From contig CM070703.1 in assembly GCA_036346265.1 (NCBI GenBank), positions 434,001 to 498,000 on the forward strand: a stretch of DNA of 64,000 nt, given 5' to 3'. Positions within the stretch are counted from its first letter, which is position 1. Every line of letters starts with the position of its first letter. The notes beneath the pieces are model-generated. The model did not search any database. It was given only the letters and a program-made list of their open reading frames with translations, and was not told where the DNA came from. The position numbers and the translations under genes are program-made. This document shows positions 1 through 11,839 of this stretch, piece after piece. The DNA comes from Melocanna baccifera (taxonomy: Eukaryota > Streptophyta > Magnoliopsida > Poales > Poaceae).

Positions 1-488
1 CTCAAACTGTAGCTGGAAGGGACGGTGCAATTTTGTGATTCAACATAACTGAGTCTGACCTGGACTGGACTGGCTCATCCCACCTACAAGAGAGGCAATG
101 CCCACGGACCTGCATCCACTCTCCCACCACCACCAACCATGACAACCTTTTTTTAGTGTGACACTCTACACGCATGCTTGGCTCATTGCCGGCCAGGACC
201 CAGGAGTCAAGAGTAGGACTACGGTACACCGTACACTCGTCCTGCGACAGTTGGAATCTCTCAGGCGACGAAATTTCCCTTTTCTTTTTCGATTTTATGT
301 GAATTTTGCAATAGAATCGATCTGCTCTAGTGCCTAACTAGTGGGTACTCAAATTACAGCACACGGTGCCTAATCCAGCAATTCCCCAAAGCTCCCCTCA
401 GGTTCTTATCAGAATTTCGCCAGTTCCCCGAAGCTCTCCTCAAATCAAAGCGCGCTTCAACTGAGTGGGTGAATTGGGCATCACTGAC
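1..488 (-). other. Intron 1 of the MsrA gene (partial)
   Basis: Runs from the MsrA donor at 488-487 to the window edge. I see no coding similarity to MsrA here. The only notable pattern is a loosely repeated stretch around 375-450, where CCCC(A/G)AAGCTC occurs twice about 50 bases apart. Confidence 0.6.
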
Positions 489-845
489 CTGGCGGTTGGG
501 TGTGGTGGGGTCGTGGCGCGCCCAGAAGACGTCAAGGAGGTCGTCGTACTTGCAGGCGGCGGGGTCGTACTGGACGCGGACGACCTCGTTGTGCTTGGTA
601 GCGCCGGTGCAGACGTCCTCGTAGGCCGGGTCGTGGAGGTTGCCCTGGCTGTACCCCACCTCGGTGCGCGTGACCCCGGGCACGCGCTGGAACGCCAGCT
701 CCACGCCCCAGAAGCACCCGGCCCCGAACTGCGAGAACTCGCTACCCGGCGCTGGCTGGTCCTCGTCGGGCCCCTGCGCTAGCGCCGCCGACGCCTCCGA
801 CGCGCGCGGGCTGCCGCCCAGCCCCAGCTTCCCCAGCCAGCTCAT
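489..845 (-). CDS. MSRA2: Peptide methionine sulfoxide reductase A, cytosolic type, first exon (partial gene)
   Basis: Reduces methionine-S-sulfoxide in proteins back to methionine with thioredoxin, repairing oxidative damage. The 119-codon exon holds the catalytic motif GCFWG followed by the family blocks VELAFQRVPGV, EVGYSQG and YEDVCTGAT, and ends at DPTTPNRQ. The start is the ATG at 845 (MSWLGKLGLGG), which I recall as the N-terminus of the short rice cytosolic MSRA2 proteins; the open frame further upstream is probably 5' UTR, since it looks unlike a transit peptide. The exon ends at a good donor (CAG then GTCAGT, donor at 488-487). The remainder of the family sequence, starting near GNDVGTQYRSG, is not found in bases 1-488, so the next exon must lie beyond the left edge. 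Family assignment is very secure. The isoform name rests on similarity I remember. Confidence 0.93.
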
Positions 846-1002
846 CGCCGCGAAACCGCTGCTGCTCGGCGTCGGGGCTGTGGGGGAGAGGAAGTGCGCG
901 AGGCCGCGGTGGTGGTGGTGGGGTGTGCCTCTCTGTACGAGGCCGCAGCCGCCGCCGAGGCGAGGATGATTCCCTTTCCCTTTTTGTGGCGGCGTGGCCC
1001 AG

Positions 1003-1824
1003 AAGCTTTCGAAATTTGGACGCATATGACATATTTGATTTTAAAATTTTGAAAATAGCCTCAGGCCCCAAAACATGTGCGGTGGTACGGCCAGAGAGCA
1101 TATCACATATTGTTCACAAAGTGGTGGTGTGGTCCCGGACCGTACCATCCACTGGTCACCCCCATTATTTTTTACATTAAATTATAGTTTTTATTTGAAA
1201 TCTTTCGTAATTAGATAATTTAAAAAATTTTATCCGTAATTTATTTGTACAGTGTGAACGAATATAATTTTTGTCCTAAATTATTTATTTATACAGTGTG
1301 CATGAATTTAATTTTTATTTGTAAATTATTTATTTGTATAGCGTACACGAATTTAATTTTCGTCCGTAAATTATTTATTTGTATAGTGTGTACAAATAAA
1401 TATTTTGATGAAAATTAAATTCGTGCATACTATACAAATAAATAATTTACAAACGAAAATTAAATTTATACACACTGTACAAACAAATAATTTAGGACGA
1501 AAATTATATTCGTCCACACTGTATAAATAAATTATGGACAAAAAATTTTAAATTATTTAATTACAAAAGATTGCAAATAAAAACTACAATCTAATGTAAA
1601 AAATAATGCAGGGGTAAACAGTGGGTGGTGCGGTCCGGGACCGCACCACCACTCTGTAAATAGGAGGTAGTGCGCTCCTCGGCCACACCACCGTACATAT
1701 GTCAATGCCAGATAGTTGCGCGGTCGAGCAGAGAACTATATTTAGAATTTTTAGATTTTAGAGATTATTTTTAAAATTTTGAAGATCAAATGTGTCACAT
1801 GTGTCCAAGCATCGAAGCTTCCGC
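1003..1824. mobile_element. Long foldback (inverted-repeat) element, about 820 bp
   Basis: The two halves are imperfect inverted copies over nearly the whole length. The outer ends pair GAAGCTTTCGAAATTTGGAC (near 1003) with the reverse complement of the bases ending near 1824. Further in, GTGGTGTGGTCCCGGACC near 1123 pairs with GGTCCGGGACCGCACCACC near 1630. The AT-rich core near 1190-1590 consists of roughly 58-bp subrepeats carrying ATTTATTTGTATAGTGTG-like blocks, mirrored about a centre near 1400. No open reading frame fits a transposase. I could not identify a clear target site duplication, so it may be a foldback or MULE-like non-autonomous element. It starts about 160 bases upstream of the MsrA start codon, so it probably overlaps the promoter or 5' UTR. 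Confidence 0.75.
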
Positions 1825-3090
1825 TCCCGCTTGCTGGCCTTTCCACGTCGCGTCGCTTCTGATCCGGTCCGGGATCATTCAGCTCAGCGCCTGTGTGTGT
1901 TTGGTTGGACCATAGGAATTTTGCAGAATCCTACATATTCTTTCTGGAAACAGCAATTTCCTAAGAATACTTCTGTATATTAAAGATGGGTGCATTTTGT
2001 TTTCGCTTACCACCGGTCAATGGCCTGCGGTCTCAGCCTTTTGTTTCGGTCTCCATGATAACCTAACTTTGTGAAAGTATTACTTAGATAATATAAAAAG
2101 TCTCGTTTGAATAATATTTAAGGACTTAACTTTGTGTGTTATTAATCTAATATTTACCATACAAACCAGATGTTAGTATAAGATAGAGCTGACTGATTAA
2201 TTTGTGATATTTTAACTTCAATTTTACCATTGAGTTGAACATGGTTGTTGATTTCTATAAGACGCAAAAATCTTAGCTGGTGAAATTGAGTTGTAATTGA
2301 GCATTGTAAAAGTTTTGTTATGATTTTCTTTTAGCGTAGAATGATCACATCGTGTGGATATAGTTGTGTAACCTCTGCAGAGTGTAAAACTATTTGAATA
2401 ACCGTGTCTCCGGTTATGGATAATGCTCGGAGATTTCACACGAATGATAATTATTTCATAAAATTTGGTGGAGATTAACGTTAGAAAGTGAATGGTAAAC
2501 TCACTAGTGGTTAAGTTCGTGAATGGGTAGTTCACGAATGGTTTATTCAAATATTTTCATTATTTATTTATTATTGTCTTCGTTAAAAAATCGTTTTTAA
2601 TCTATTTATTGTACTTACTTTAAATTATTATTTTCTGCAAATTAACCTTTCAACCGTCCATTGGTAAATCTTGCATATTATATTGCATCTTTGTTACAAA
2701 CAACTTGCTGAGTACCGATGTACTCACGGTTTTATACTTACTGTTGCTCGATTGAAGAAGGACCATATCGGCAAGAGGTTCTAGAAGGAGGATATTTTGA
2801 CGACTTCGCGGATTAAAACTTCACTTCCCAGTCGATTGTCTGTGGGCATGTCAATTGGTTATCATGCTTATTTTTATGTTCTGCTGCTGGTTTCTTAAGC
2901 CCTTCAGGCTAATATTTTTAAGTTTAGTCATAAGGTTGTACTTTGATAATTTTTAATATTTGAGTTTTTATCTTTATTAATCATGCATATGGTTAATATT
3001 TTATCTATATTTACACTGTATGCACTAGCGTGATTCTAGACTAGTGCGGTATATACAGAGAGTCCGAATTTGCAAATTCGGGTCTTGACA
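1825..3090. repeat. Decayed LTR-like sequence, no gene
   Basis: AT-rich sequence without a credible coding exon. The stretch from about 2740 to 3090 ends in AATTCGGGTCTTGACAA, a type of ending I associate with grass gypsy-type LTRs, and short reading frames are random. The element type is a guess. No paired LTR is visible inside the window. Confidence 0.3.
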
Positions 3091-3329
3091 AAATAGCATG
3101 TCATCCTCTTCTACAATTGTAAGCGTACATGTTTGAATAACCAAAATAATCACCTAATCGTTAGAAGGAACAACCAAAGACATGAACATAGACCAGAAGG
3201 CAAAGCAAATAACCAAAGTAACTACCTAATCGTATAAACGAAACAAAGAGGGGGAGAAATCAGACGTACCTAACAAAAAACAGTGAAGTAGCCAACGGTA
3301 AGAAGCAAACAAAGAGGGCAAAATCAACA

Positions 3330-3725
3330 AATATGTAATGGACAATAGTGGACCTCGCAATAGGACCCCCATTAACACAGTCCGAGGATCGAATCAAACA
3401 AGAAGGCAAAAAATAACAAATACAAAGAGGGGTAAAATAAACTGTTGCGTGACGGTAAACAATGGGACTCACATTAGGCTCCCCATTGGAACATATCAAC
3501 AAATACAAAGAACGGGGAATCGACAGGTGCATAATGGTAAACATCGAAGCTTGCATTACATTCCCCATTGGCATAGATCGAGGGCATGGAAAGAAAGAAG
3601 GTGACGAAAACCCAATGGAGCAAAACAAGAAGGCAACCGCAATGCAACATAGGCCGGAAAGAAAGAAGGCGACGAAAACCCAATGGAGCGAAACAAGAAG
3701 GCAACCGCAATGCAGCATAGGCCGG
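3330..3725. repeat. Divergent tandem repeats including a 68-bp duplication
   Basis: A 68-bp unit starting GGAAAGAAAGAAGG at 3588 is repeated almost exactly at 3656. The left part contains three diverged units with the pattern GGTAAACA-n-ACATT-n-CCCCATTGG (about 3340, 3454 and 3535). The 68-bp period is not a multiple of three, so coding is unlikely. The sequence is purine-rich. It may be the untranslated part of a retroelement. Confidence 0.65.
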
Positions 3726-5053
3726 CCCTCTCAATCGGCAAACAACAAAAACGGCGAAAACCTACTCGAGCAAAGGTAGAACCGAACCGCATCATAGCGT
3801 AGACCAAGAAGCGAATGAACCAAGGCGAAGGTAAGAACCCAAAAGGCGGAACACACGGCCACCTCGGGGAATCCAAAATGCAAAATGGGAGGCCGCCTCA
3901 CGGAGTCTACTCTTAGCACAAGAACAAACGACAGACAGAAGGGGAACCCAGCAAAGGAAACGCATAAGAGGAAACCATCCCGAAGCGGTGAATTGATGCA
4001 GACTATAGTTTCGCTGAGTGGGTTTCTCTGGAATGTTTGGATGGTAAACGCGTCGGCCCAGGAACAAAGTGAGTCGACTCGCTTGAGGAGCGCACGATGA
4101 CTGCATCCGAAGACCGCGAGGCATTAACCGATGGCTAGGAGCACTCAATCCTCATGCAAAGCAGAGCTATAGTAGTGAACCAAGACACGTGGATGAAGCC
4201 ATTGCCTAGACATTCCCCCTAGATTTAATATAGGAAGTATTTCTTAGATAGCAAGATGAGAGGAGGGTTATAGTGTGATACGGATAGATCCCTAAGGCGT
4301 TGCTGGACACATCGTGGGGGAATAGACAATGTAATTGCCGCAAAATGGACAGGTAGATACAACTAGTACTATGACCCCTTTCGATTGGGTTTTGGTTTTT
4401 ACACAAATCCAAACAGACGAAGCAATTTTTTTAAAATGAATTCTTCGAATGACTTTTTGAATCTAAAATTATGCATCTTTCTTATCAACAACTCCACTAT
4501 TCACTATCATCTTAAAAAATATACAAAAACTATCAACCACAAAAGTCATTAGCTGCAGTCCAAAATAAAAAGGAATAGAGCGGGATGCAAAGCGCGCTTG
4601 TCTACCTGGAGCTGATATTTTACGAAGAAATGATACACCACGTAGAAAGGTAACGTACGGCGCAAGTGACGAACGGAGCATCGAGCACCGACTTCAGGAA
4701 GTAAAACAGCCTAGTCAATCTATCAAGATTGACAAGTACAGTTACCAAAAAAAGAAAAAGAAAAAATCAAGTACATGAAGCAACGCAAGAGAATATCAGT
4801 AATCTACCAGCATTGACAAGTACATAGTTTCCAGACAAGTACATGAAGCAACACAAGAGAACATCAGTACATTGCTACACTACAACGCTGGCAGGAGAAC
4901 ATCTGTGCATTACTACATCACATTTCTAGTATAGTATTTACATCAAGGGGCAAAAACAAAACAGTAATGCTATTGGCACGTCTGTTATTAGCTAGTGGTG
5001 ACGATCAGCTTACATTACAGAGGTTAAAGCAAGTCAATATGGTGGAACGAGCG
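3726..5053. other. Intergenic, no gene recognised
   Basis: No exon with a recognisable protein match. From about 4700 to 4920 the phrases AAGTACATGAAGCAAC and AGAGAACATCAGTA recur, suggesting a small duplication. The stretch close to 5054 should contain the 3' UTR of the CDC7 gene, which is transcribed leftwards. Confidence 0.5.
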
Positions 5054-8000
5054 CTATGATTCTTTTGCTGTAAGCGTTGTGTCTTGGGACGAACATGCAG
5101 CATCAGAAACTACCGACCTTCTTAGCATCCTTTGCTTCCTAAGGCTTTCACGGCATGGAGCAAAGAACTCGTGCATCAGAGCATCCTCTGATGTGATCCT
5201 GCACCTGGGGTTAACTGCCAAGCATTTGTCTACAAGATCAAACAGTGATTCAGGTATCAACTTGAGGAACTCCGGCGTGCGTGTATTGGCTGCACACCAC
5301 TCCCTGAGATCCACCGAGTGCAACGATTTGACGTCAAACAGCTCCTAAAATAAAGAGGAATGTTTCAAGAACCACTGATTCAGCGAGCTGTTCAAAGGGT
5401 GTCAACACTTGAGTTAGCTCACCGAAGGGTAGGAAGATTCACAGTTGTGCAATTTCGCTACTTCCCATAATTCTTCACTGCCTCTTAGCTTCGCTATTTC
5501 CTTGATGTTCCTGTTGCCGAACAGATGCAACAACTTAGCAACATACTTTAGCTTGGGTGAGGAAACATAACTGTGCGCATTGATTAACTCACTGTTCAGG
5601 ATCTCCACCAAAAGGCGTTTTGCCAATTATCAAGTACAGGAGCGTCACACCAGCCGACCAGACATCAACTTTACAACCTTGATGGAAAGACCTAAAAAGA
5701 ACCTGCAGGGAAGACATCACTTCAATATATGGCACTTCGAAACTGAAATACTATCACGATTAGAAACAGAATCAAACCTCTGGAGCTCGGAATCCTTTAG
5801 TTCCAACACATGGACCTTCTCTTCGATGTTTTCCATGTCCTGCAAGTTCCATAGTTAGATCCTTATAACTTCTGAGGAGGCTGGGTTAAATCAGAAGGCA
5901 TAAGGTGTAACACTTGTTGCTGAAAAACACACCTTTGCTGTTAAACATGCCAGAACCAGCAACAGCAGTACCACCAGAACGCAGGGGCATTGGAGTGAGC
6001 ACAAAGAGCTTCCGATCCACGTTTCCAAAAGGAGCAGGGACCCTCTTCCTTTGGGAAACTGGAGCTGTCGAAGTATTTTGGTTGGGACTTTGCATTGCCT
6101 CATGCAGGAAGTTCATCAATTCCTTCCGTCCTTTGTAAGGCACTGGCTGCTTTAGCATGTCTAATGATGTTTTCGTGCTTGTAGGATCCTTGGCGGAGGT
6201 TACACCAGATACATCGGCAGCTTGGCTACCATGCCTACTTTTATTGTCAATCTTAGGTACACCAACCACTGGGTTTCTGTTGGATGATCTTTTCCTCTTG
6301 GATACAGTAGGCTGCTTTGAATCAGCAACTGCTTCTTTGGTATGAACCACTGGAGCAGACTTCAATGCAGTTTGAGATATGGTATCCTTTCCGCAAGAGA
6401 TTTTCTCAGATTTACCTAACCAATTAAACTGAAATCTCAGCCTGCAACAGTTATGCACAGCACAAAAGAATTGAAATACAGTAATTCCAACCTACGCAGT
6501 AGAAACTTCCAATGAATCAAAGGCTAGCCATTACCCAATACAACACATATTCATTGTTGGCTCATTTCATTAGCTCTGGTTCGCAATCATTTCTGTTAAG
6601 GATTAGCAAACAGTAGCATGAAGTGAAACTTTTCATGACACCTTTCACTCAGATATTGTGTGTCACGTAGTTGCTCAAGCTAATGAATCCCATAGCCTTT
6701 TCAGGAGCATTACCAGGAAAATGTTTTTTTGGGCAAAAATATGGTGATCTATAACGGGTCCAAACCTAGGACTAACTATTGGAGATATTTGAATTCTATT
6801 CGATCCTTTTTTATGACAAACAAAGATATAATGCTCGAAAGTGATTTTTTTTCCAGGACATCATAGCAGCATGGAAAAATATTTTGCACTATATTCAGTG
6901 TGGAGAAACCTAAAACTGGGACAAGCCAAAATGAAACTAACAGCAATCAATGAATTCAAGCTCACCATCAAATCATCAATTACTAATTCAAAATTAGAAA
7001 ACTTACAGTTTCTCAAGACCTTCTGGTGGAGATCCTGCATGGAAATTCAGGAAAAATACATATGGAAAAAATGTCAGTTAGCATCTAATAAGTAATAATA
7101 CAGGAAAATCATAAAAGAAAACAAAAGACAAGCATCAAGTTGGGAGATAAGTGCACGCACTAACATTTGCCAAGTTGAAGTCAATAAGATATCCCTTTGT
7201 AAGTTTACGAGAGAAGAGAAAGTTTCCAGGTTTGACATCTCTATGAACGACACCCTGGAAGCAGAAATATACCCAGGATTAGCTGGGGAACTCAACAGTT
7301 GACAAAGGTAACGTGAAGTTAACCAGACCTGTTTGTGTAAGCTTGCAAGAGCTTTGAACAGACAATACCCATACCACTGCAACTCAAACACGTCTATTTC
7401 TTTTTTCAAATTCTGTGCAGATAAAAGAAATACTTAACAAAAGATGAACAAATATGGATAGTTGATAGAAGGACAAATAACTTGAGAGTCAGCAGAAATG
7501 TTCAACCTCTGGTCTGTCATGCTCAACGTGTTCTAGAACGAAGCACTGTAGGTCACCACTCCTAAAAGAGCATTCATATTTAATCACAAAATTCTTGCCT
7601 CTGCAGCAGAAAAACATGGTATTTCTGTTAAAGTTGCTGTAGAAAACATAAACATATTATACAGGAATTTAAGGAGAGCTGGATTTATTAGTACCCAAAT
7701 CGTTCCAACATCTTTAGTTCATTGTTAACATGATGTGAATGAGCTTCTGCGTGAGGGCCTGGTTGTAGAAACATACAGAGTTAATTGCTTTTCTCATTAA
7801 GATCTTCACAGAACATTTACAGAATGATGAACAGACTATCAAAAAACAGCAGATACATTCTGGAAGTCATATAAAATTAATCTCTACATATGAAAAAAAA
7901 ATAAAGATGAATGGTTTGATGTTCACACATTTTATGGCAAATACTTTTCCATCTGATTTTCTCCGAGCCCTATAAACGATCCCATAACCTCCTGAGTAAA

Positions 8001-10537
8001 TAATGAACATGACACATTAGTCACCATTCTGCAAAACTAAGATCGTTCTAAAAGACATATATGCGGACTCTCACCTGACCCTTCCTCCTCTTCTATGACA
8101 AAAGGCTTGAAGCTAGGTAGTGGTTTTGGCACTGCATGACCCTGCAAACAATGGCAGTAGATCAACAAAACTTCTCTTAAAATAAAAGATCAAAAAAATC
8201 TTAAAACAAGGCTAAGGACAAGTACAAGGCATCAATAATACATGCAACCGTACCTAAATAGTAAGAAGCTCAAATTAGCAACTGTGAGGTCACCATAATG
8301 TGGACGAAACTAACCTTTTGAGCCTTTGCTGCAAGTTGATCCTTATCTTCTTTGGGAAGTGCATCATTTTTCTTGCTCTTGTCCCTTTGCTTCACAATCT
8401 TTCTATATTGCTCCTTCTTAGACAAATTGACACCCACTTCATTCCGTGACTGCTCTCCATGATTTAAATACACGCTTTCTCTATTTTCAGCAATAGTGTT
8501 CAAGTTTCTCTTGTGTATACAATCATAGCCTGTCACTTCTACTGGCAATGCTGCAGGTTCAACTTTTCTGCCCAAAGAAGGTTGACACAAACATTCTATC
8601 ATTTCATGAATTGCTTCATGTTCTACAGGTTCTGCTTTGGTGTCCGTAGGAGACTGGAACAAAATTTCTGTCGTCTTATTCTTGTGAGTTTCTGCACATG
8701 CATTAGCACCCAACGGATTCATTTCCTGACATGTTGGGATCTTTTGACAGTATCCAGCATTTGGGCTGTCATATTGTAGAGCTTCTGCTTGGTTAGGAAT
8801 CACATCAATTCTTTCTGTATTTGCTGCCGCCTTCGTATTGCAAATAATTGGACTGCCAGGTCTTTTGCAAATAAGATTTACATCCTCCTCGATCCCATTT
8901 TTGTTTTCCCCAACCAAAGCAGCCTCAACTGTCGTAGGAAGGAGGGTGGACTCTTTTTCTAGATCATCACTATCCTCTACTCTACAGTTATAAAATGGAA
9001 GTGCTCCCTCAGGTTCACCAATCCTACTAATTTCATTATCAGTTGCATGGATGTTTTCTGATCTTTGAGCACCAAGGGAAGAAATATTGATACAACAAGG
9101 GATATCTGACAATTCCTTTGGCAATAGTGCGGATGCCATGTTTCCAAGAACACTGCCATCATCGCCTCCAATAAACTGGTCAATTTCGGGCTGAAGACCA
9201 GGCATGCTAATTTTAGCAACGCTGGGAACTAGAGTGACCCCAGTTGAAAATTTCAAGGAAGGTTCAACAGTAAGTGTGCCCAGAGTAGGAAGCCTATCTT
9301 GCAACTCTTGCATAACCTCCAGATGTACCTGAGCAAGATACAATGAAAAGAACAGAAGTGAAGACAGAAGATACTGAAACTATTATATGGATATGAAAAT
9401 TTTAACTGCATGGAAAGTCAAGAATCGCGTACAAAACTTGATTAGGACAATTCAAGAGAAATTCCTATCATGGGGCCCCCGTTTTGAGAGGATGATATGC
9501 CAACTGCTTATGTATCGAGGCATTGGACTGTACAGTATATTTCATATAATTGCAGAATGCATGCAACATTGGAACTTTGGAGGTCAACTCACGGAATAAT
9601 ATCAGACATACAAGCAAGATATTGATGCCTGAAAGATTGAGCGGTCAACTGTCAACTTGAGGAATTCTCTTTTTTATTTACAGAGAGAAAACGTCCATAG
9701 AAGGATCACATTGAGTCCCAAATTGAGACGAGCTACCGACTGAAACGTAACAAGCACTATGGAACAGCTTATCCATGTTAGAGATGGCATAATTTCAAGA
9801 GATTTTCTTCAATTGGCCTTTACTAGAAAATGATAGAAATGGATTTCAAATGGCCAGTCACACAAACCACAAACAAATGCAAGCAAAGAGGACAGGATTG
9901 GACATTCATTGAGGTATTGCACCTTCACATCCCCTTAACTTAGGTAATGCTGCAACAAAATAATAAGCATGAAGCGATCGGAAAGAGAAACCATACATCT
10001 CCAGTAGCAACTGAAGCGCAGCTTTGTGCAATCAGCTGCTGCCCGTGTTCCACCAAATCTGCACAAAATTGTCCCAAATGGAGCTCAATAACCTTCGTCG
10101 GGAGTACAAAAGTACAAATAAAAGAACCCAGCACACAGTACAAAAGTACAAATAAAAGAACCTGCGTCGGGAGCCACCAGGAGACGCCTCTTCGCCCCGA
10201 AGCGCGCCACATCCGACGCCTTCCGCTTGCGCTCATACCTAATCGGCAACTCCATCCACCAACTCCTTACCTCGGAAGCCCTCAAACTCACCCTCGGCGC
10301 CGGGACATCCCATCCCAAGAACCTCAGAAACGCCACAACGGCCGTCTCGGAGGCCGTGACGACGCCGCCCGAGAGGCGCAGCGGCGATCCAGGCATGCGG
10401 CACATCTGCTCGATGAGGTGCGGCGAGACGGCGGCGGTGAGGTCGGAGGCGGTGGCGGGGCGGCCGAGGCGGAGGAGCACGGTGAGGAGGTGCCAGGCGA
10501 GCTCCATCTCCGCCGAGGAGGCGGCGTCGGAAGCCAT
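5054..10537 (-). CDS. CDC7: CDC7-type serine/threonine kinase (15 exons)
   Basis: Nuclear kinase of the CDC7 family, which with a DBF4 partner phosphorylates MCM helicase subunits to fire replication origins. Exons, 5' to 3': 10537-10178 (end uncertain), 10092-9997, 9328-8315, 8141-8075, 7991-7929, 7758-7695, 7600-7507, 7412-7329, 7254-7165, 7034-7007, 6415-5933, 5839-5778, 5702-5593, 5510-5423, 5344-5054. Exons 2-15 sum to 878 codons with consistent phases and GT-AG borders, giving about 997 residues in all. Visible motifs are the glycine loop GSGGYGIVYRA, VFAIK, NELKMLERFGG, HRDVKPGNFLFS, DFNLA in place of DFG, a ~160-residue insert with GRKELMNFLHEAM, GTKGFRAPE, DVWSAGVTLLYL, and a C-terminal block ending in TLTAKES. 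The N-terminal ~490 residues are plant-type and poorly conserved. The start at 10537 gives MASDAASSAEMELAW. Assignment is secure except for the exon 1/2 junction. Confidence 0.93.
10085..10178 (-). repeat. ~36-bp tandem duplication across CDC7 intron 1
   Basis: On the minus strand the motif GGTTCTTTTATTTGTACTTT occurs twice about 36 bases apart. CTCCCGACG flanks the array on both sides, at the end of exon 1 and just before exon 2. The duplication spans the place where intron 1 must be removed. It leaves the obvious donor (GCAG then GTTCTT, donor at 10161) out of phase with exon 2. Confidence 0.75.
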
Positions 10538-10761
10538 CGGAGAGGGAGAGGCGCCCGGATCTGCAAGGTTAGGGCTCGGAAAGCATGAAATTTTTGTGTA
10601 GGGTTTGGAGAGGGGACGCGGGAGCCGTAGAGGCGGTGGGAATTCGCTTCGCTTCGAGCGGCGCTCTCTTGCTCGATTTGCTTCTGTTCTTCAAGAGGGG
10701 CTGAGATTTTTCGATTTGGTACCTGGGATTGTTGGTTATTGTGGGTTGGAGACAGGCGGCA

Positions 10762-10839
10762 GGCGGGAAAAATTTTTGGCGACTGGAGGTTTTGGGTGAG
10801 GTGGATCTGGGCAGGATGCGAGCACGTCCGTTTCCCGCC
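10762..10839. promoter_or_regulatory. Two inverted canonical E2F-type sites upstream of CDC7
   Basis: GGCGGGAAA at 10762-10770 and TTTCCCGCC at 10831-10839 are exact copies of the E2F consensus in opposite orientation, 60 bases apart. They lie about 225 and 294 bases upstream of the CDC7 start codon. E2F/DP factors drive G1/S genes, which fits a replication-initiation kinase. That the sites bind is an inference from sequence only. Confidence 0.75.
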
Positions 10840-11099
10840 CGTTTTTCCCTCTTGGGCTTTGTAATTGCTACGTCCCTCACAGCTAGTGTACACGGTCACG
10901 GACAGAAGCAATGACTATCAATACGCTGACGCATTGGACACACACGTGTGTCTAAGTGTCGATAGCAAATTGGTGAGGTCTTTTCGGCTGTGAACTAATA
11001 ATTTTTATCTCTAACGTAAATATTTATATAAATGAATCAAATACTGATAAATCATTTTAAAAAAACAACGAAGAAGCCGTCATGTTTGTTTGTTCGGGT

Positions 11100-11735
11100 G
11101 TTAGACCTCGTGACTCGATCTAGGATATTTTGGTAATGAATAATTAACAATGTTGCTTATTGTTATTTGAGACGTGTGTGTGCGTGAACTAATATCGGTC
11201 AAGTTGAGAATAACTTGTGTTGGAAAAAACATTGGTTTGGTCTTTGCATGTGCAAGTTGAGTATAGAGACGATCATGATCGATGACGAGGATGATCGAGA
11301 CTAGAGTGGGGAGATCTGAGTTTCAAGCGGTCGAAGATGTCATGAGATGGTCGGGCTCATACTTGGGCACGTGAAGCTCAAAGGTGGATAATACGTGGAT
11401 AAGATACAGGAGATGCTGTCCTGAAGGCTTCGACATGTGACAAGTTAAAAAAATTAGAATTTTGGAAAACTCGTGTTAGGAAAGGTTCTGGGTCTCCTAT
11501 TTATTAGAATTAGATTAGAACTCATGGGCTTAGAATAAGTCCAAGTTTTAGGTCCTAGACTATAAATAGAGATGGAATTGAAAGCTAACCCTAAGGCTTT
11601 ATGAGGTGTTAATTTCGTGCTAAGGTTTAGGGGTGTCAGAAGAGCACTTTGTAACCACTAATATGATTCAGAAATAAAAGTTCAGATCTTATCTAGAAAA
11701 AAAATTTGGTGACGACGAGTTTTCATCATCGGCGG
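11100..11735 (+). repeat. LTR-like promoter and polyadenylation segment
   Basis: Contains a TATA-like CTATAAATAGAG near 11560, then about 110 bases later AGAAATAAAAG, a plausible poly(A) signal. This spacing is typical of the U3-R-U5 order of a plant LTR. No coding region of a retroelement is seen next to it, so it could be a solo or truncated LTR. Boundaries are approximate. Confidence 0.4.
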
Positions 11736-11839
11736 CGCGTTTGCTTTTGCCTTGTCCGTTGCGCAGTGCCTTGTCGTTTTCAGTATCAAGTCGTGTCTCC
11801 AATGGCGTCGCGCATCACGTTCGCGTCCAGCACATCATA

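Noticed and set aside
846..1025. 60-residue N-terminal extension of MsrA as a plastid transit peptide
   Set aside because: The downstream ATG gives the N-terminus I recall for short cytosolic MsrA proteins. The extension is His/Pro/Arg-rich and its far end approaches the foldback element, which suggests non-coding leader.
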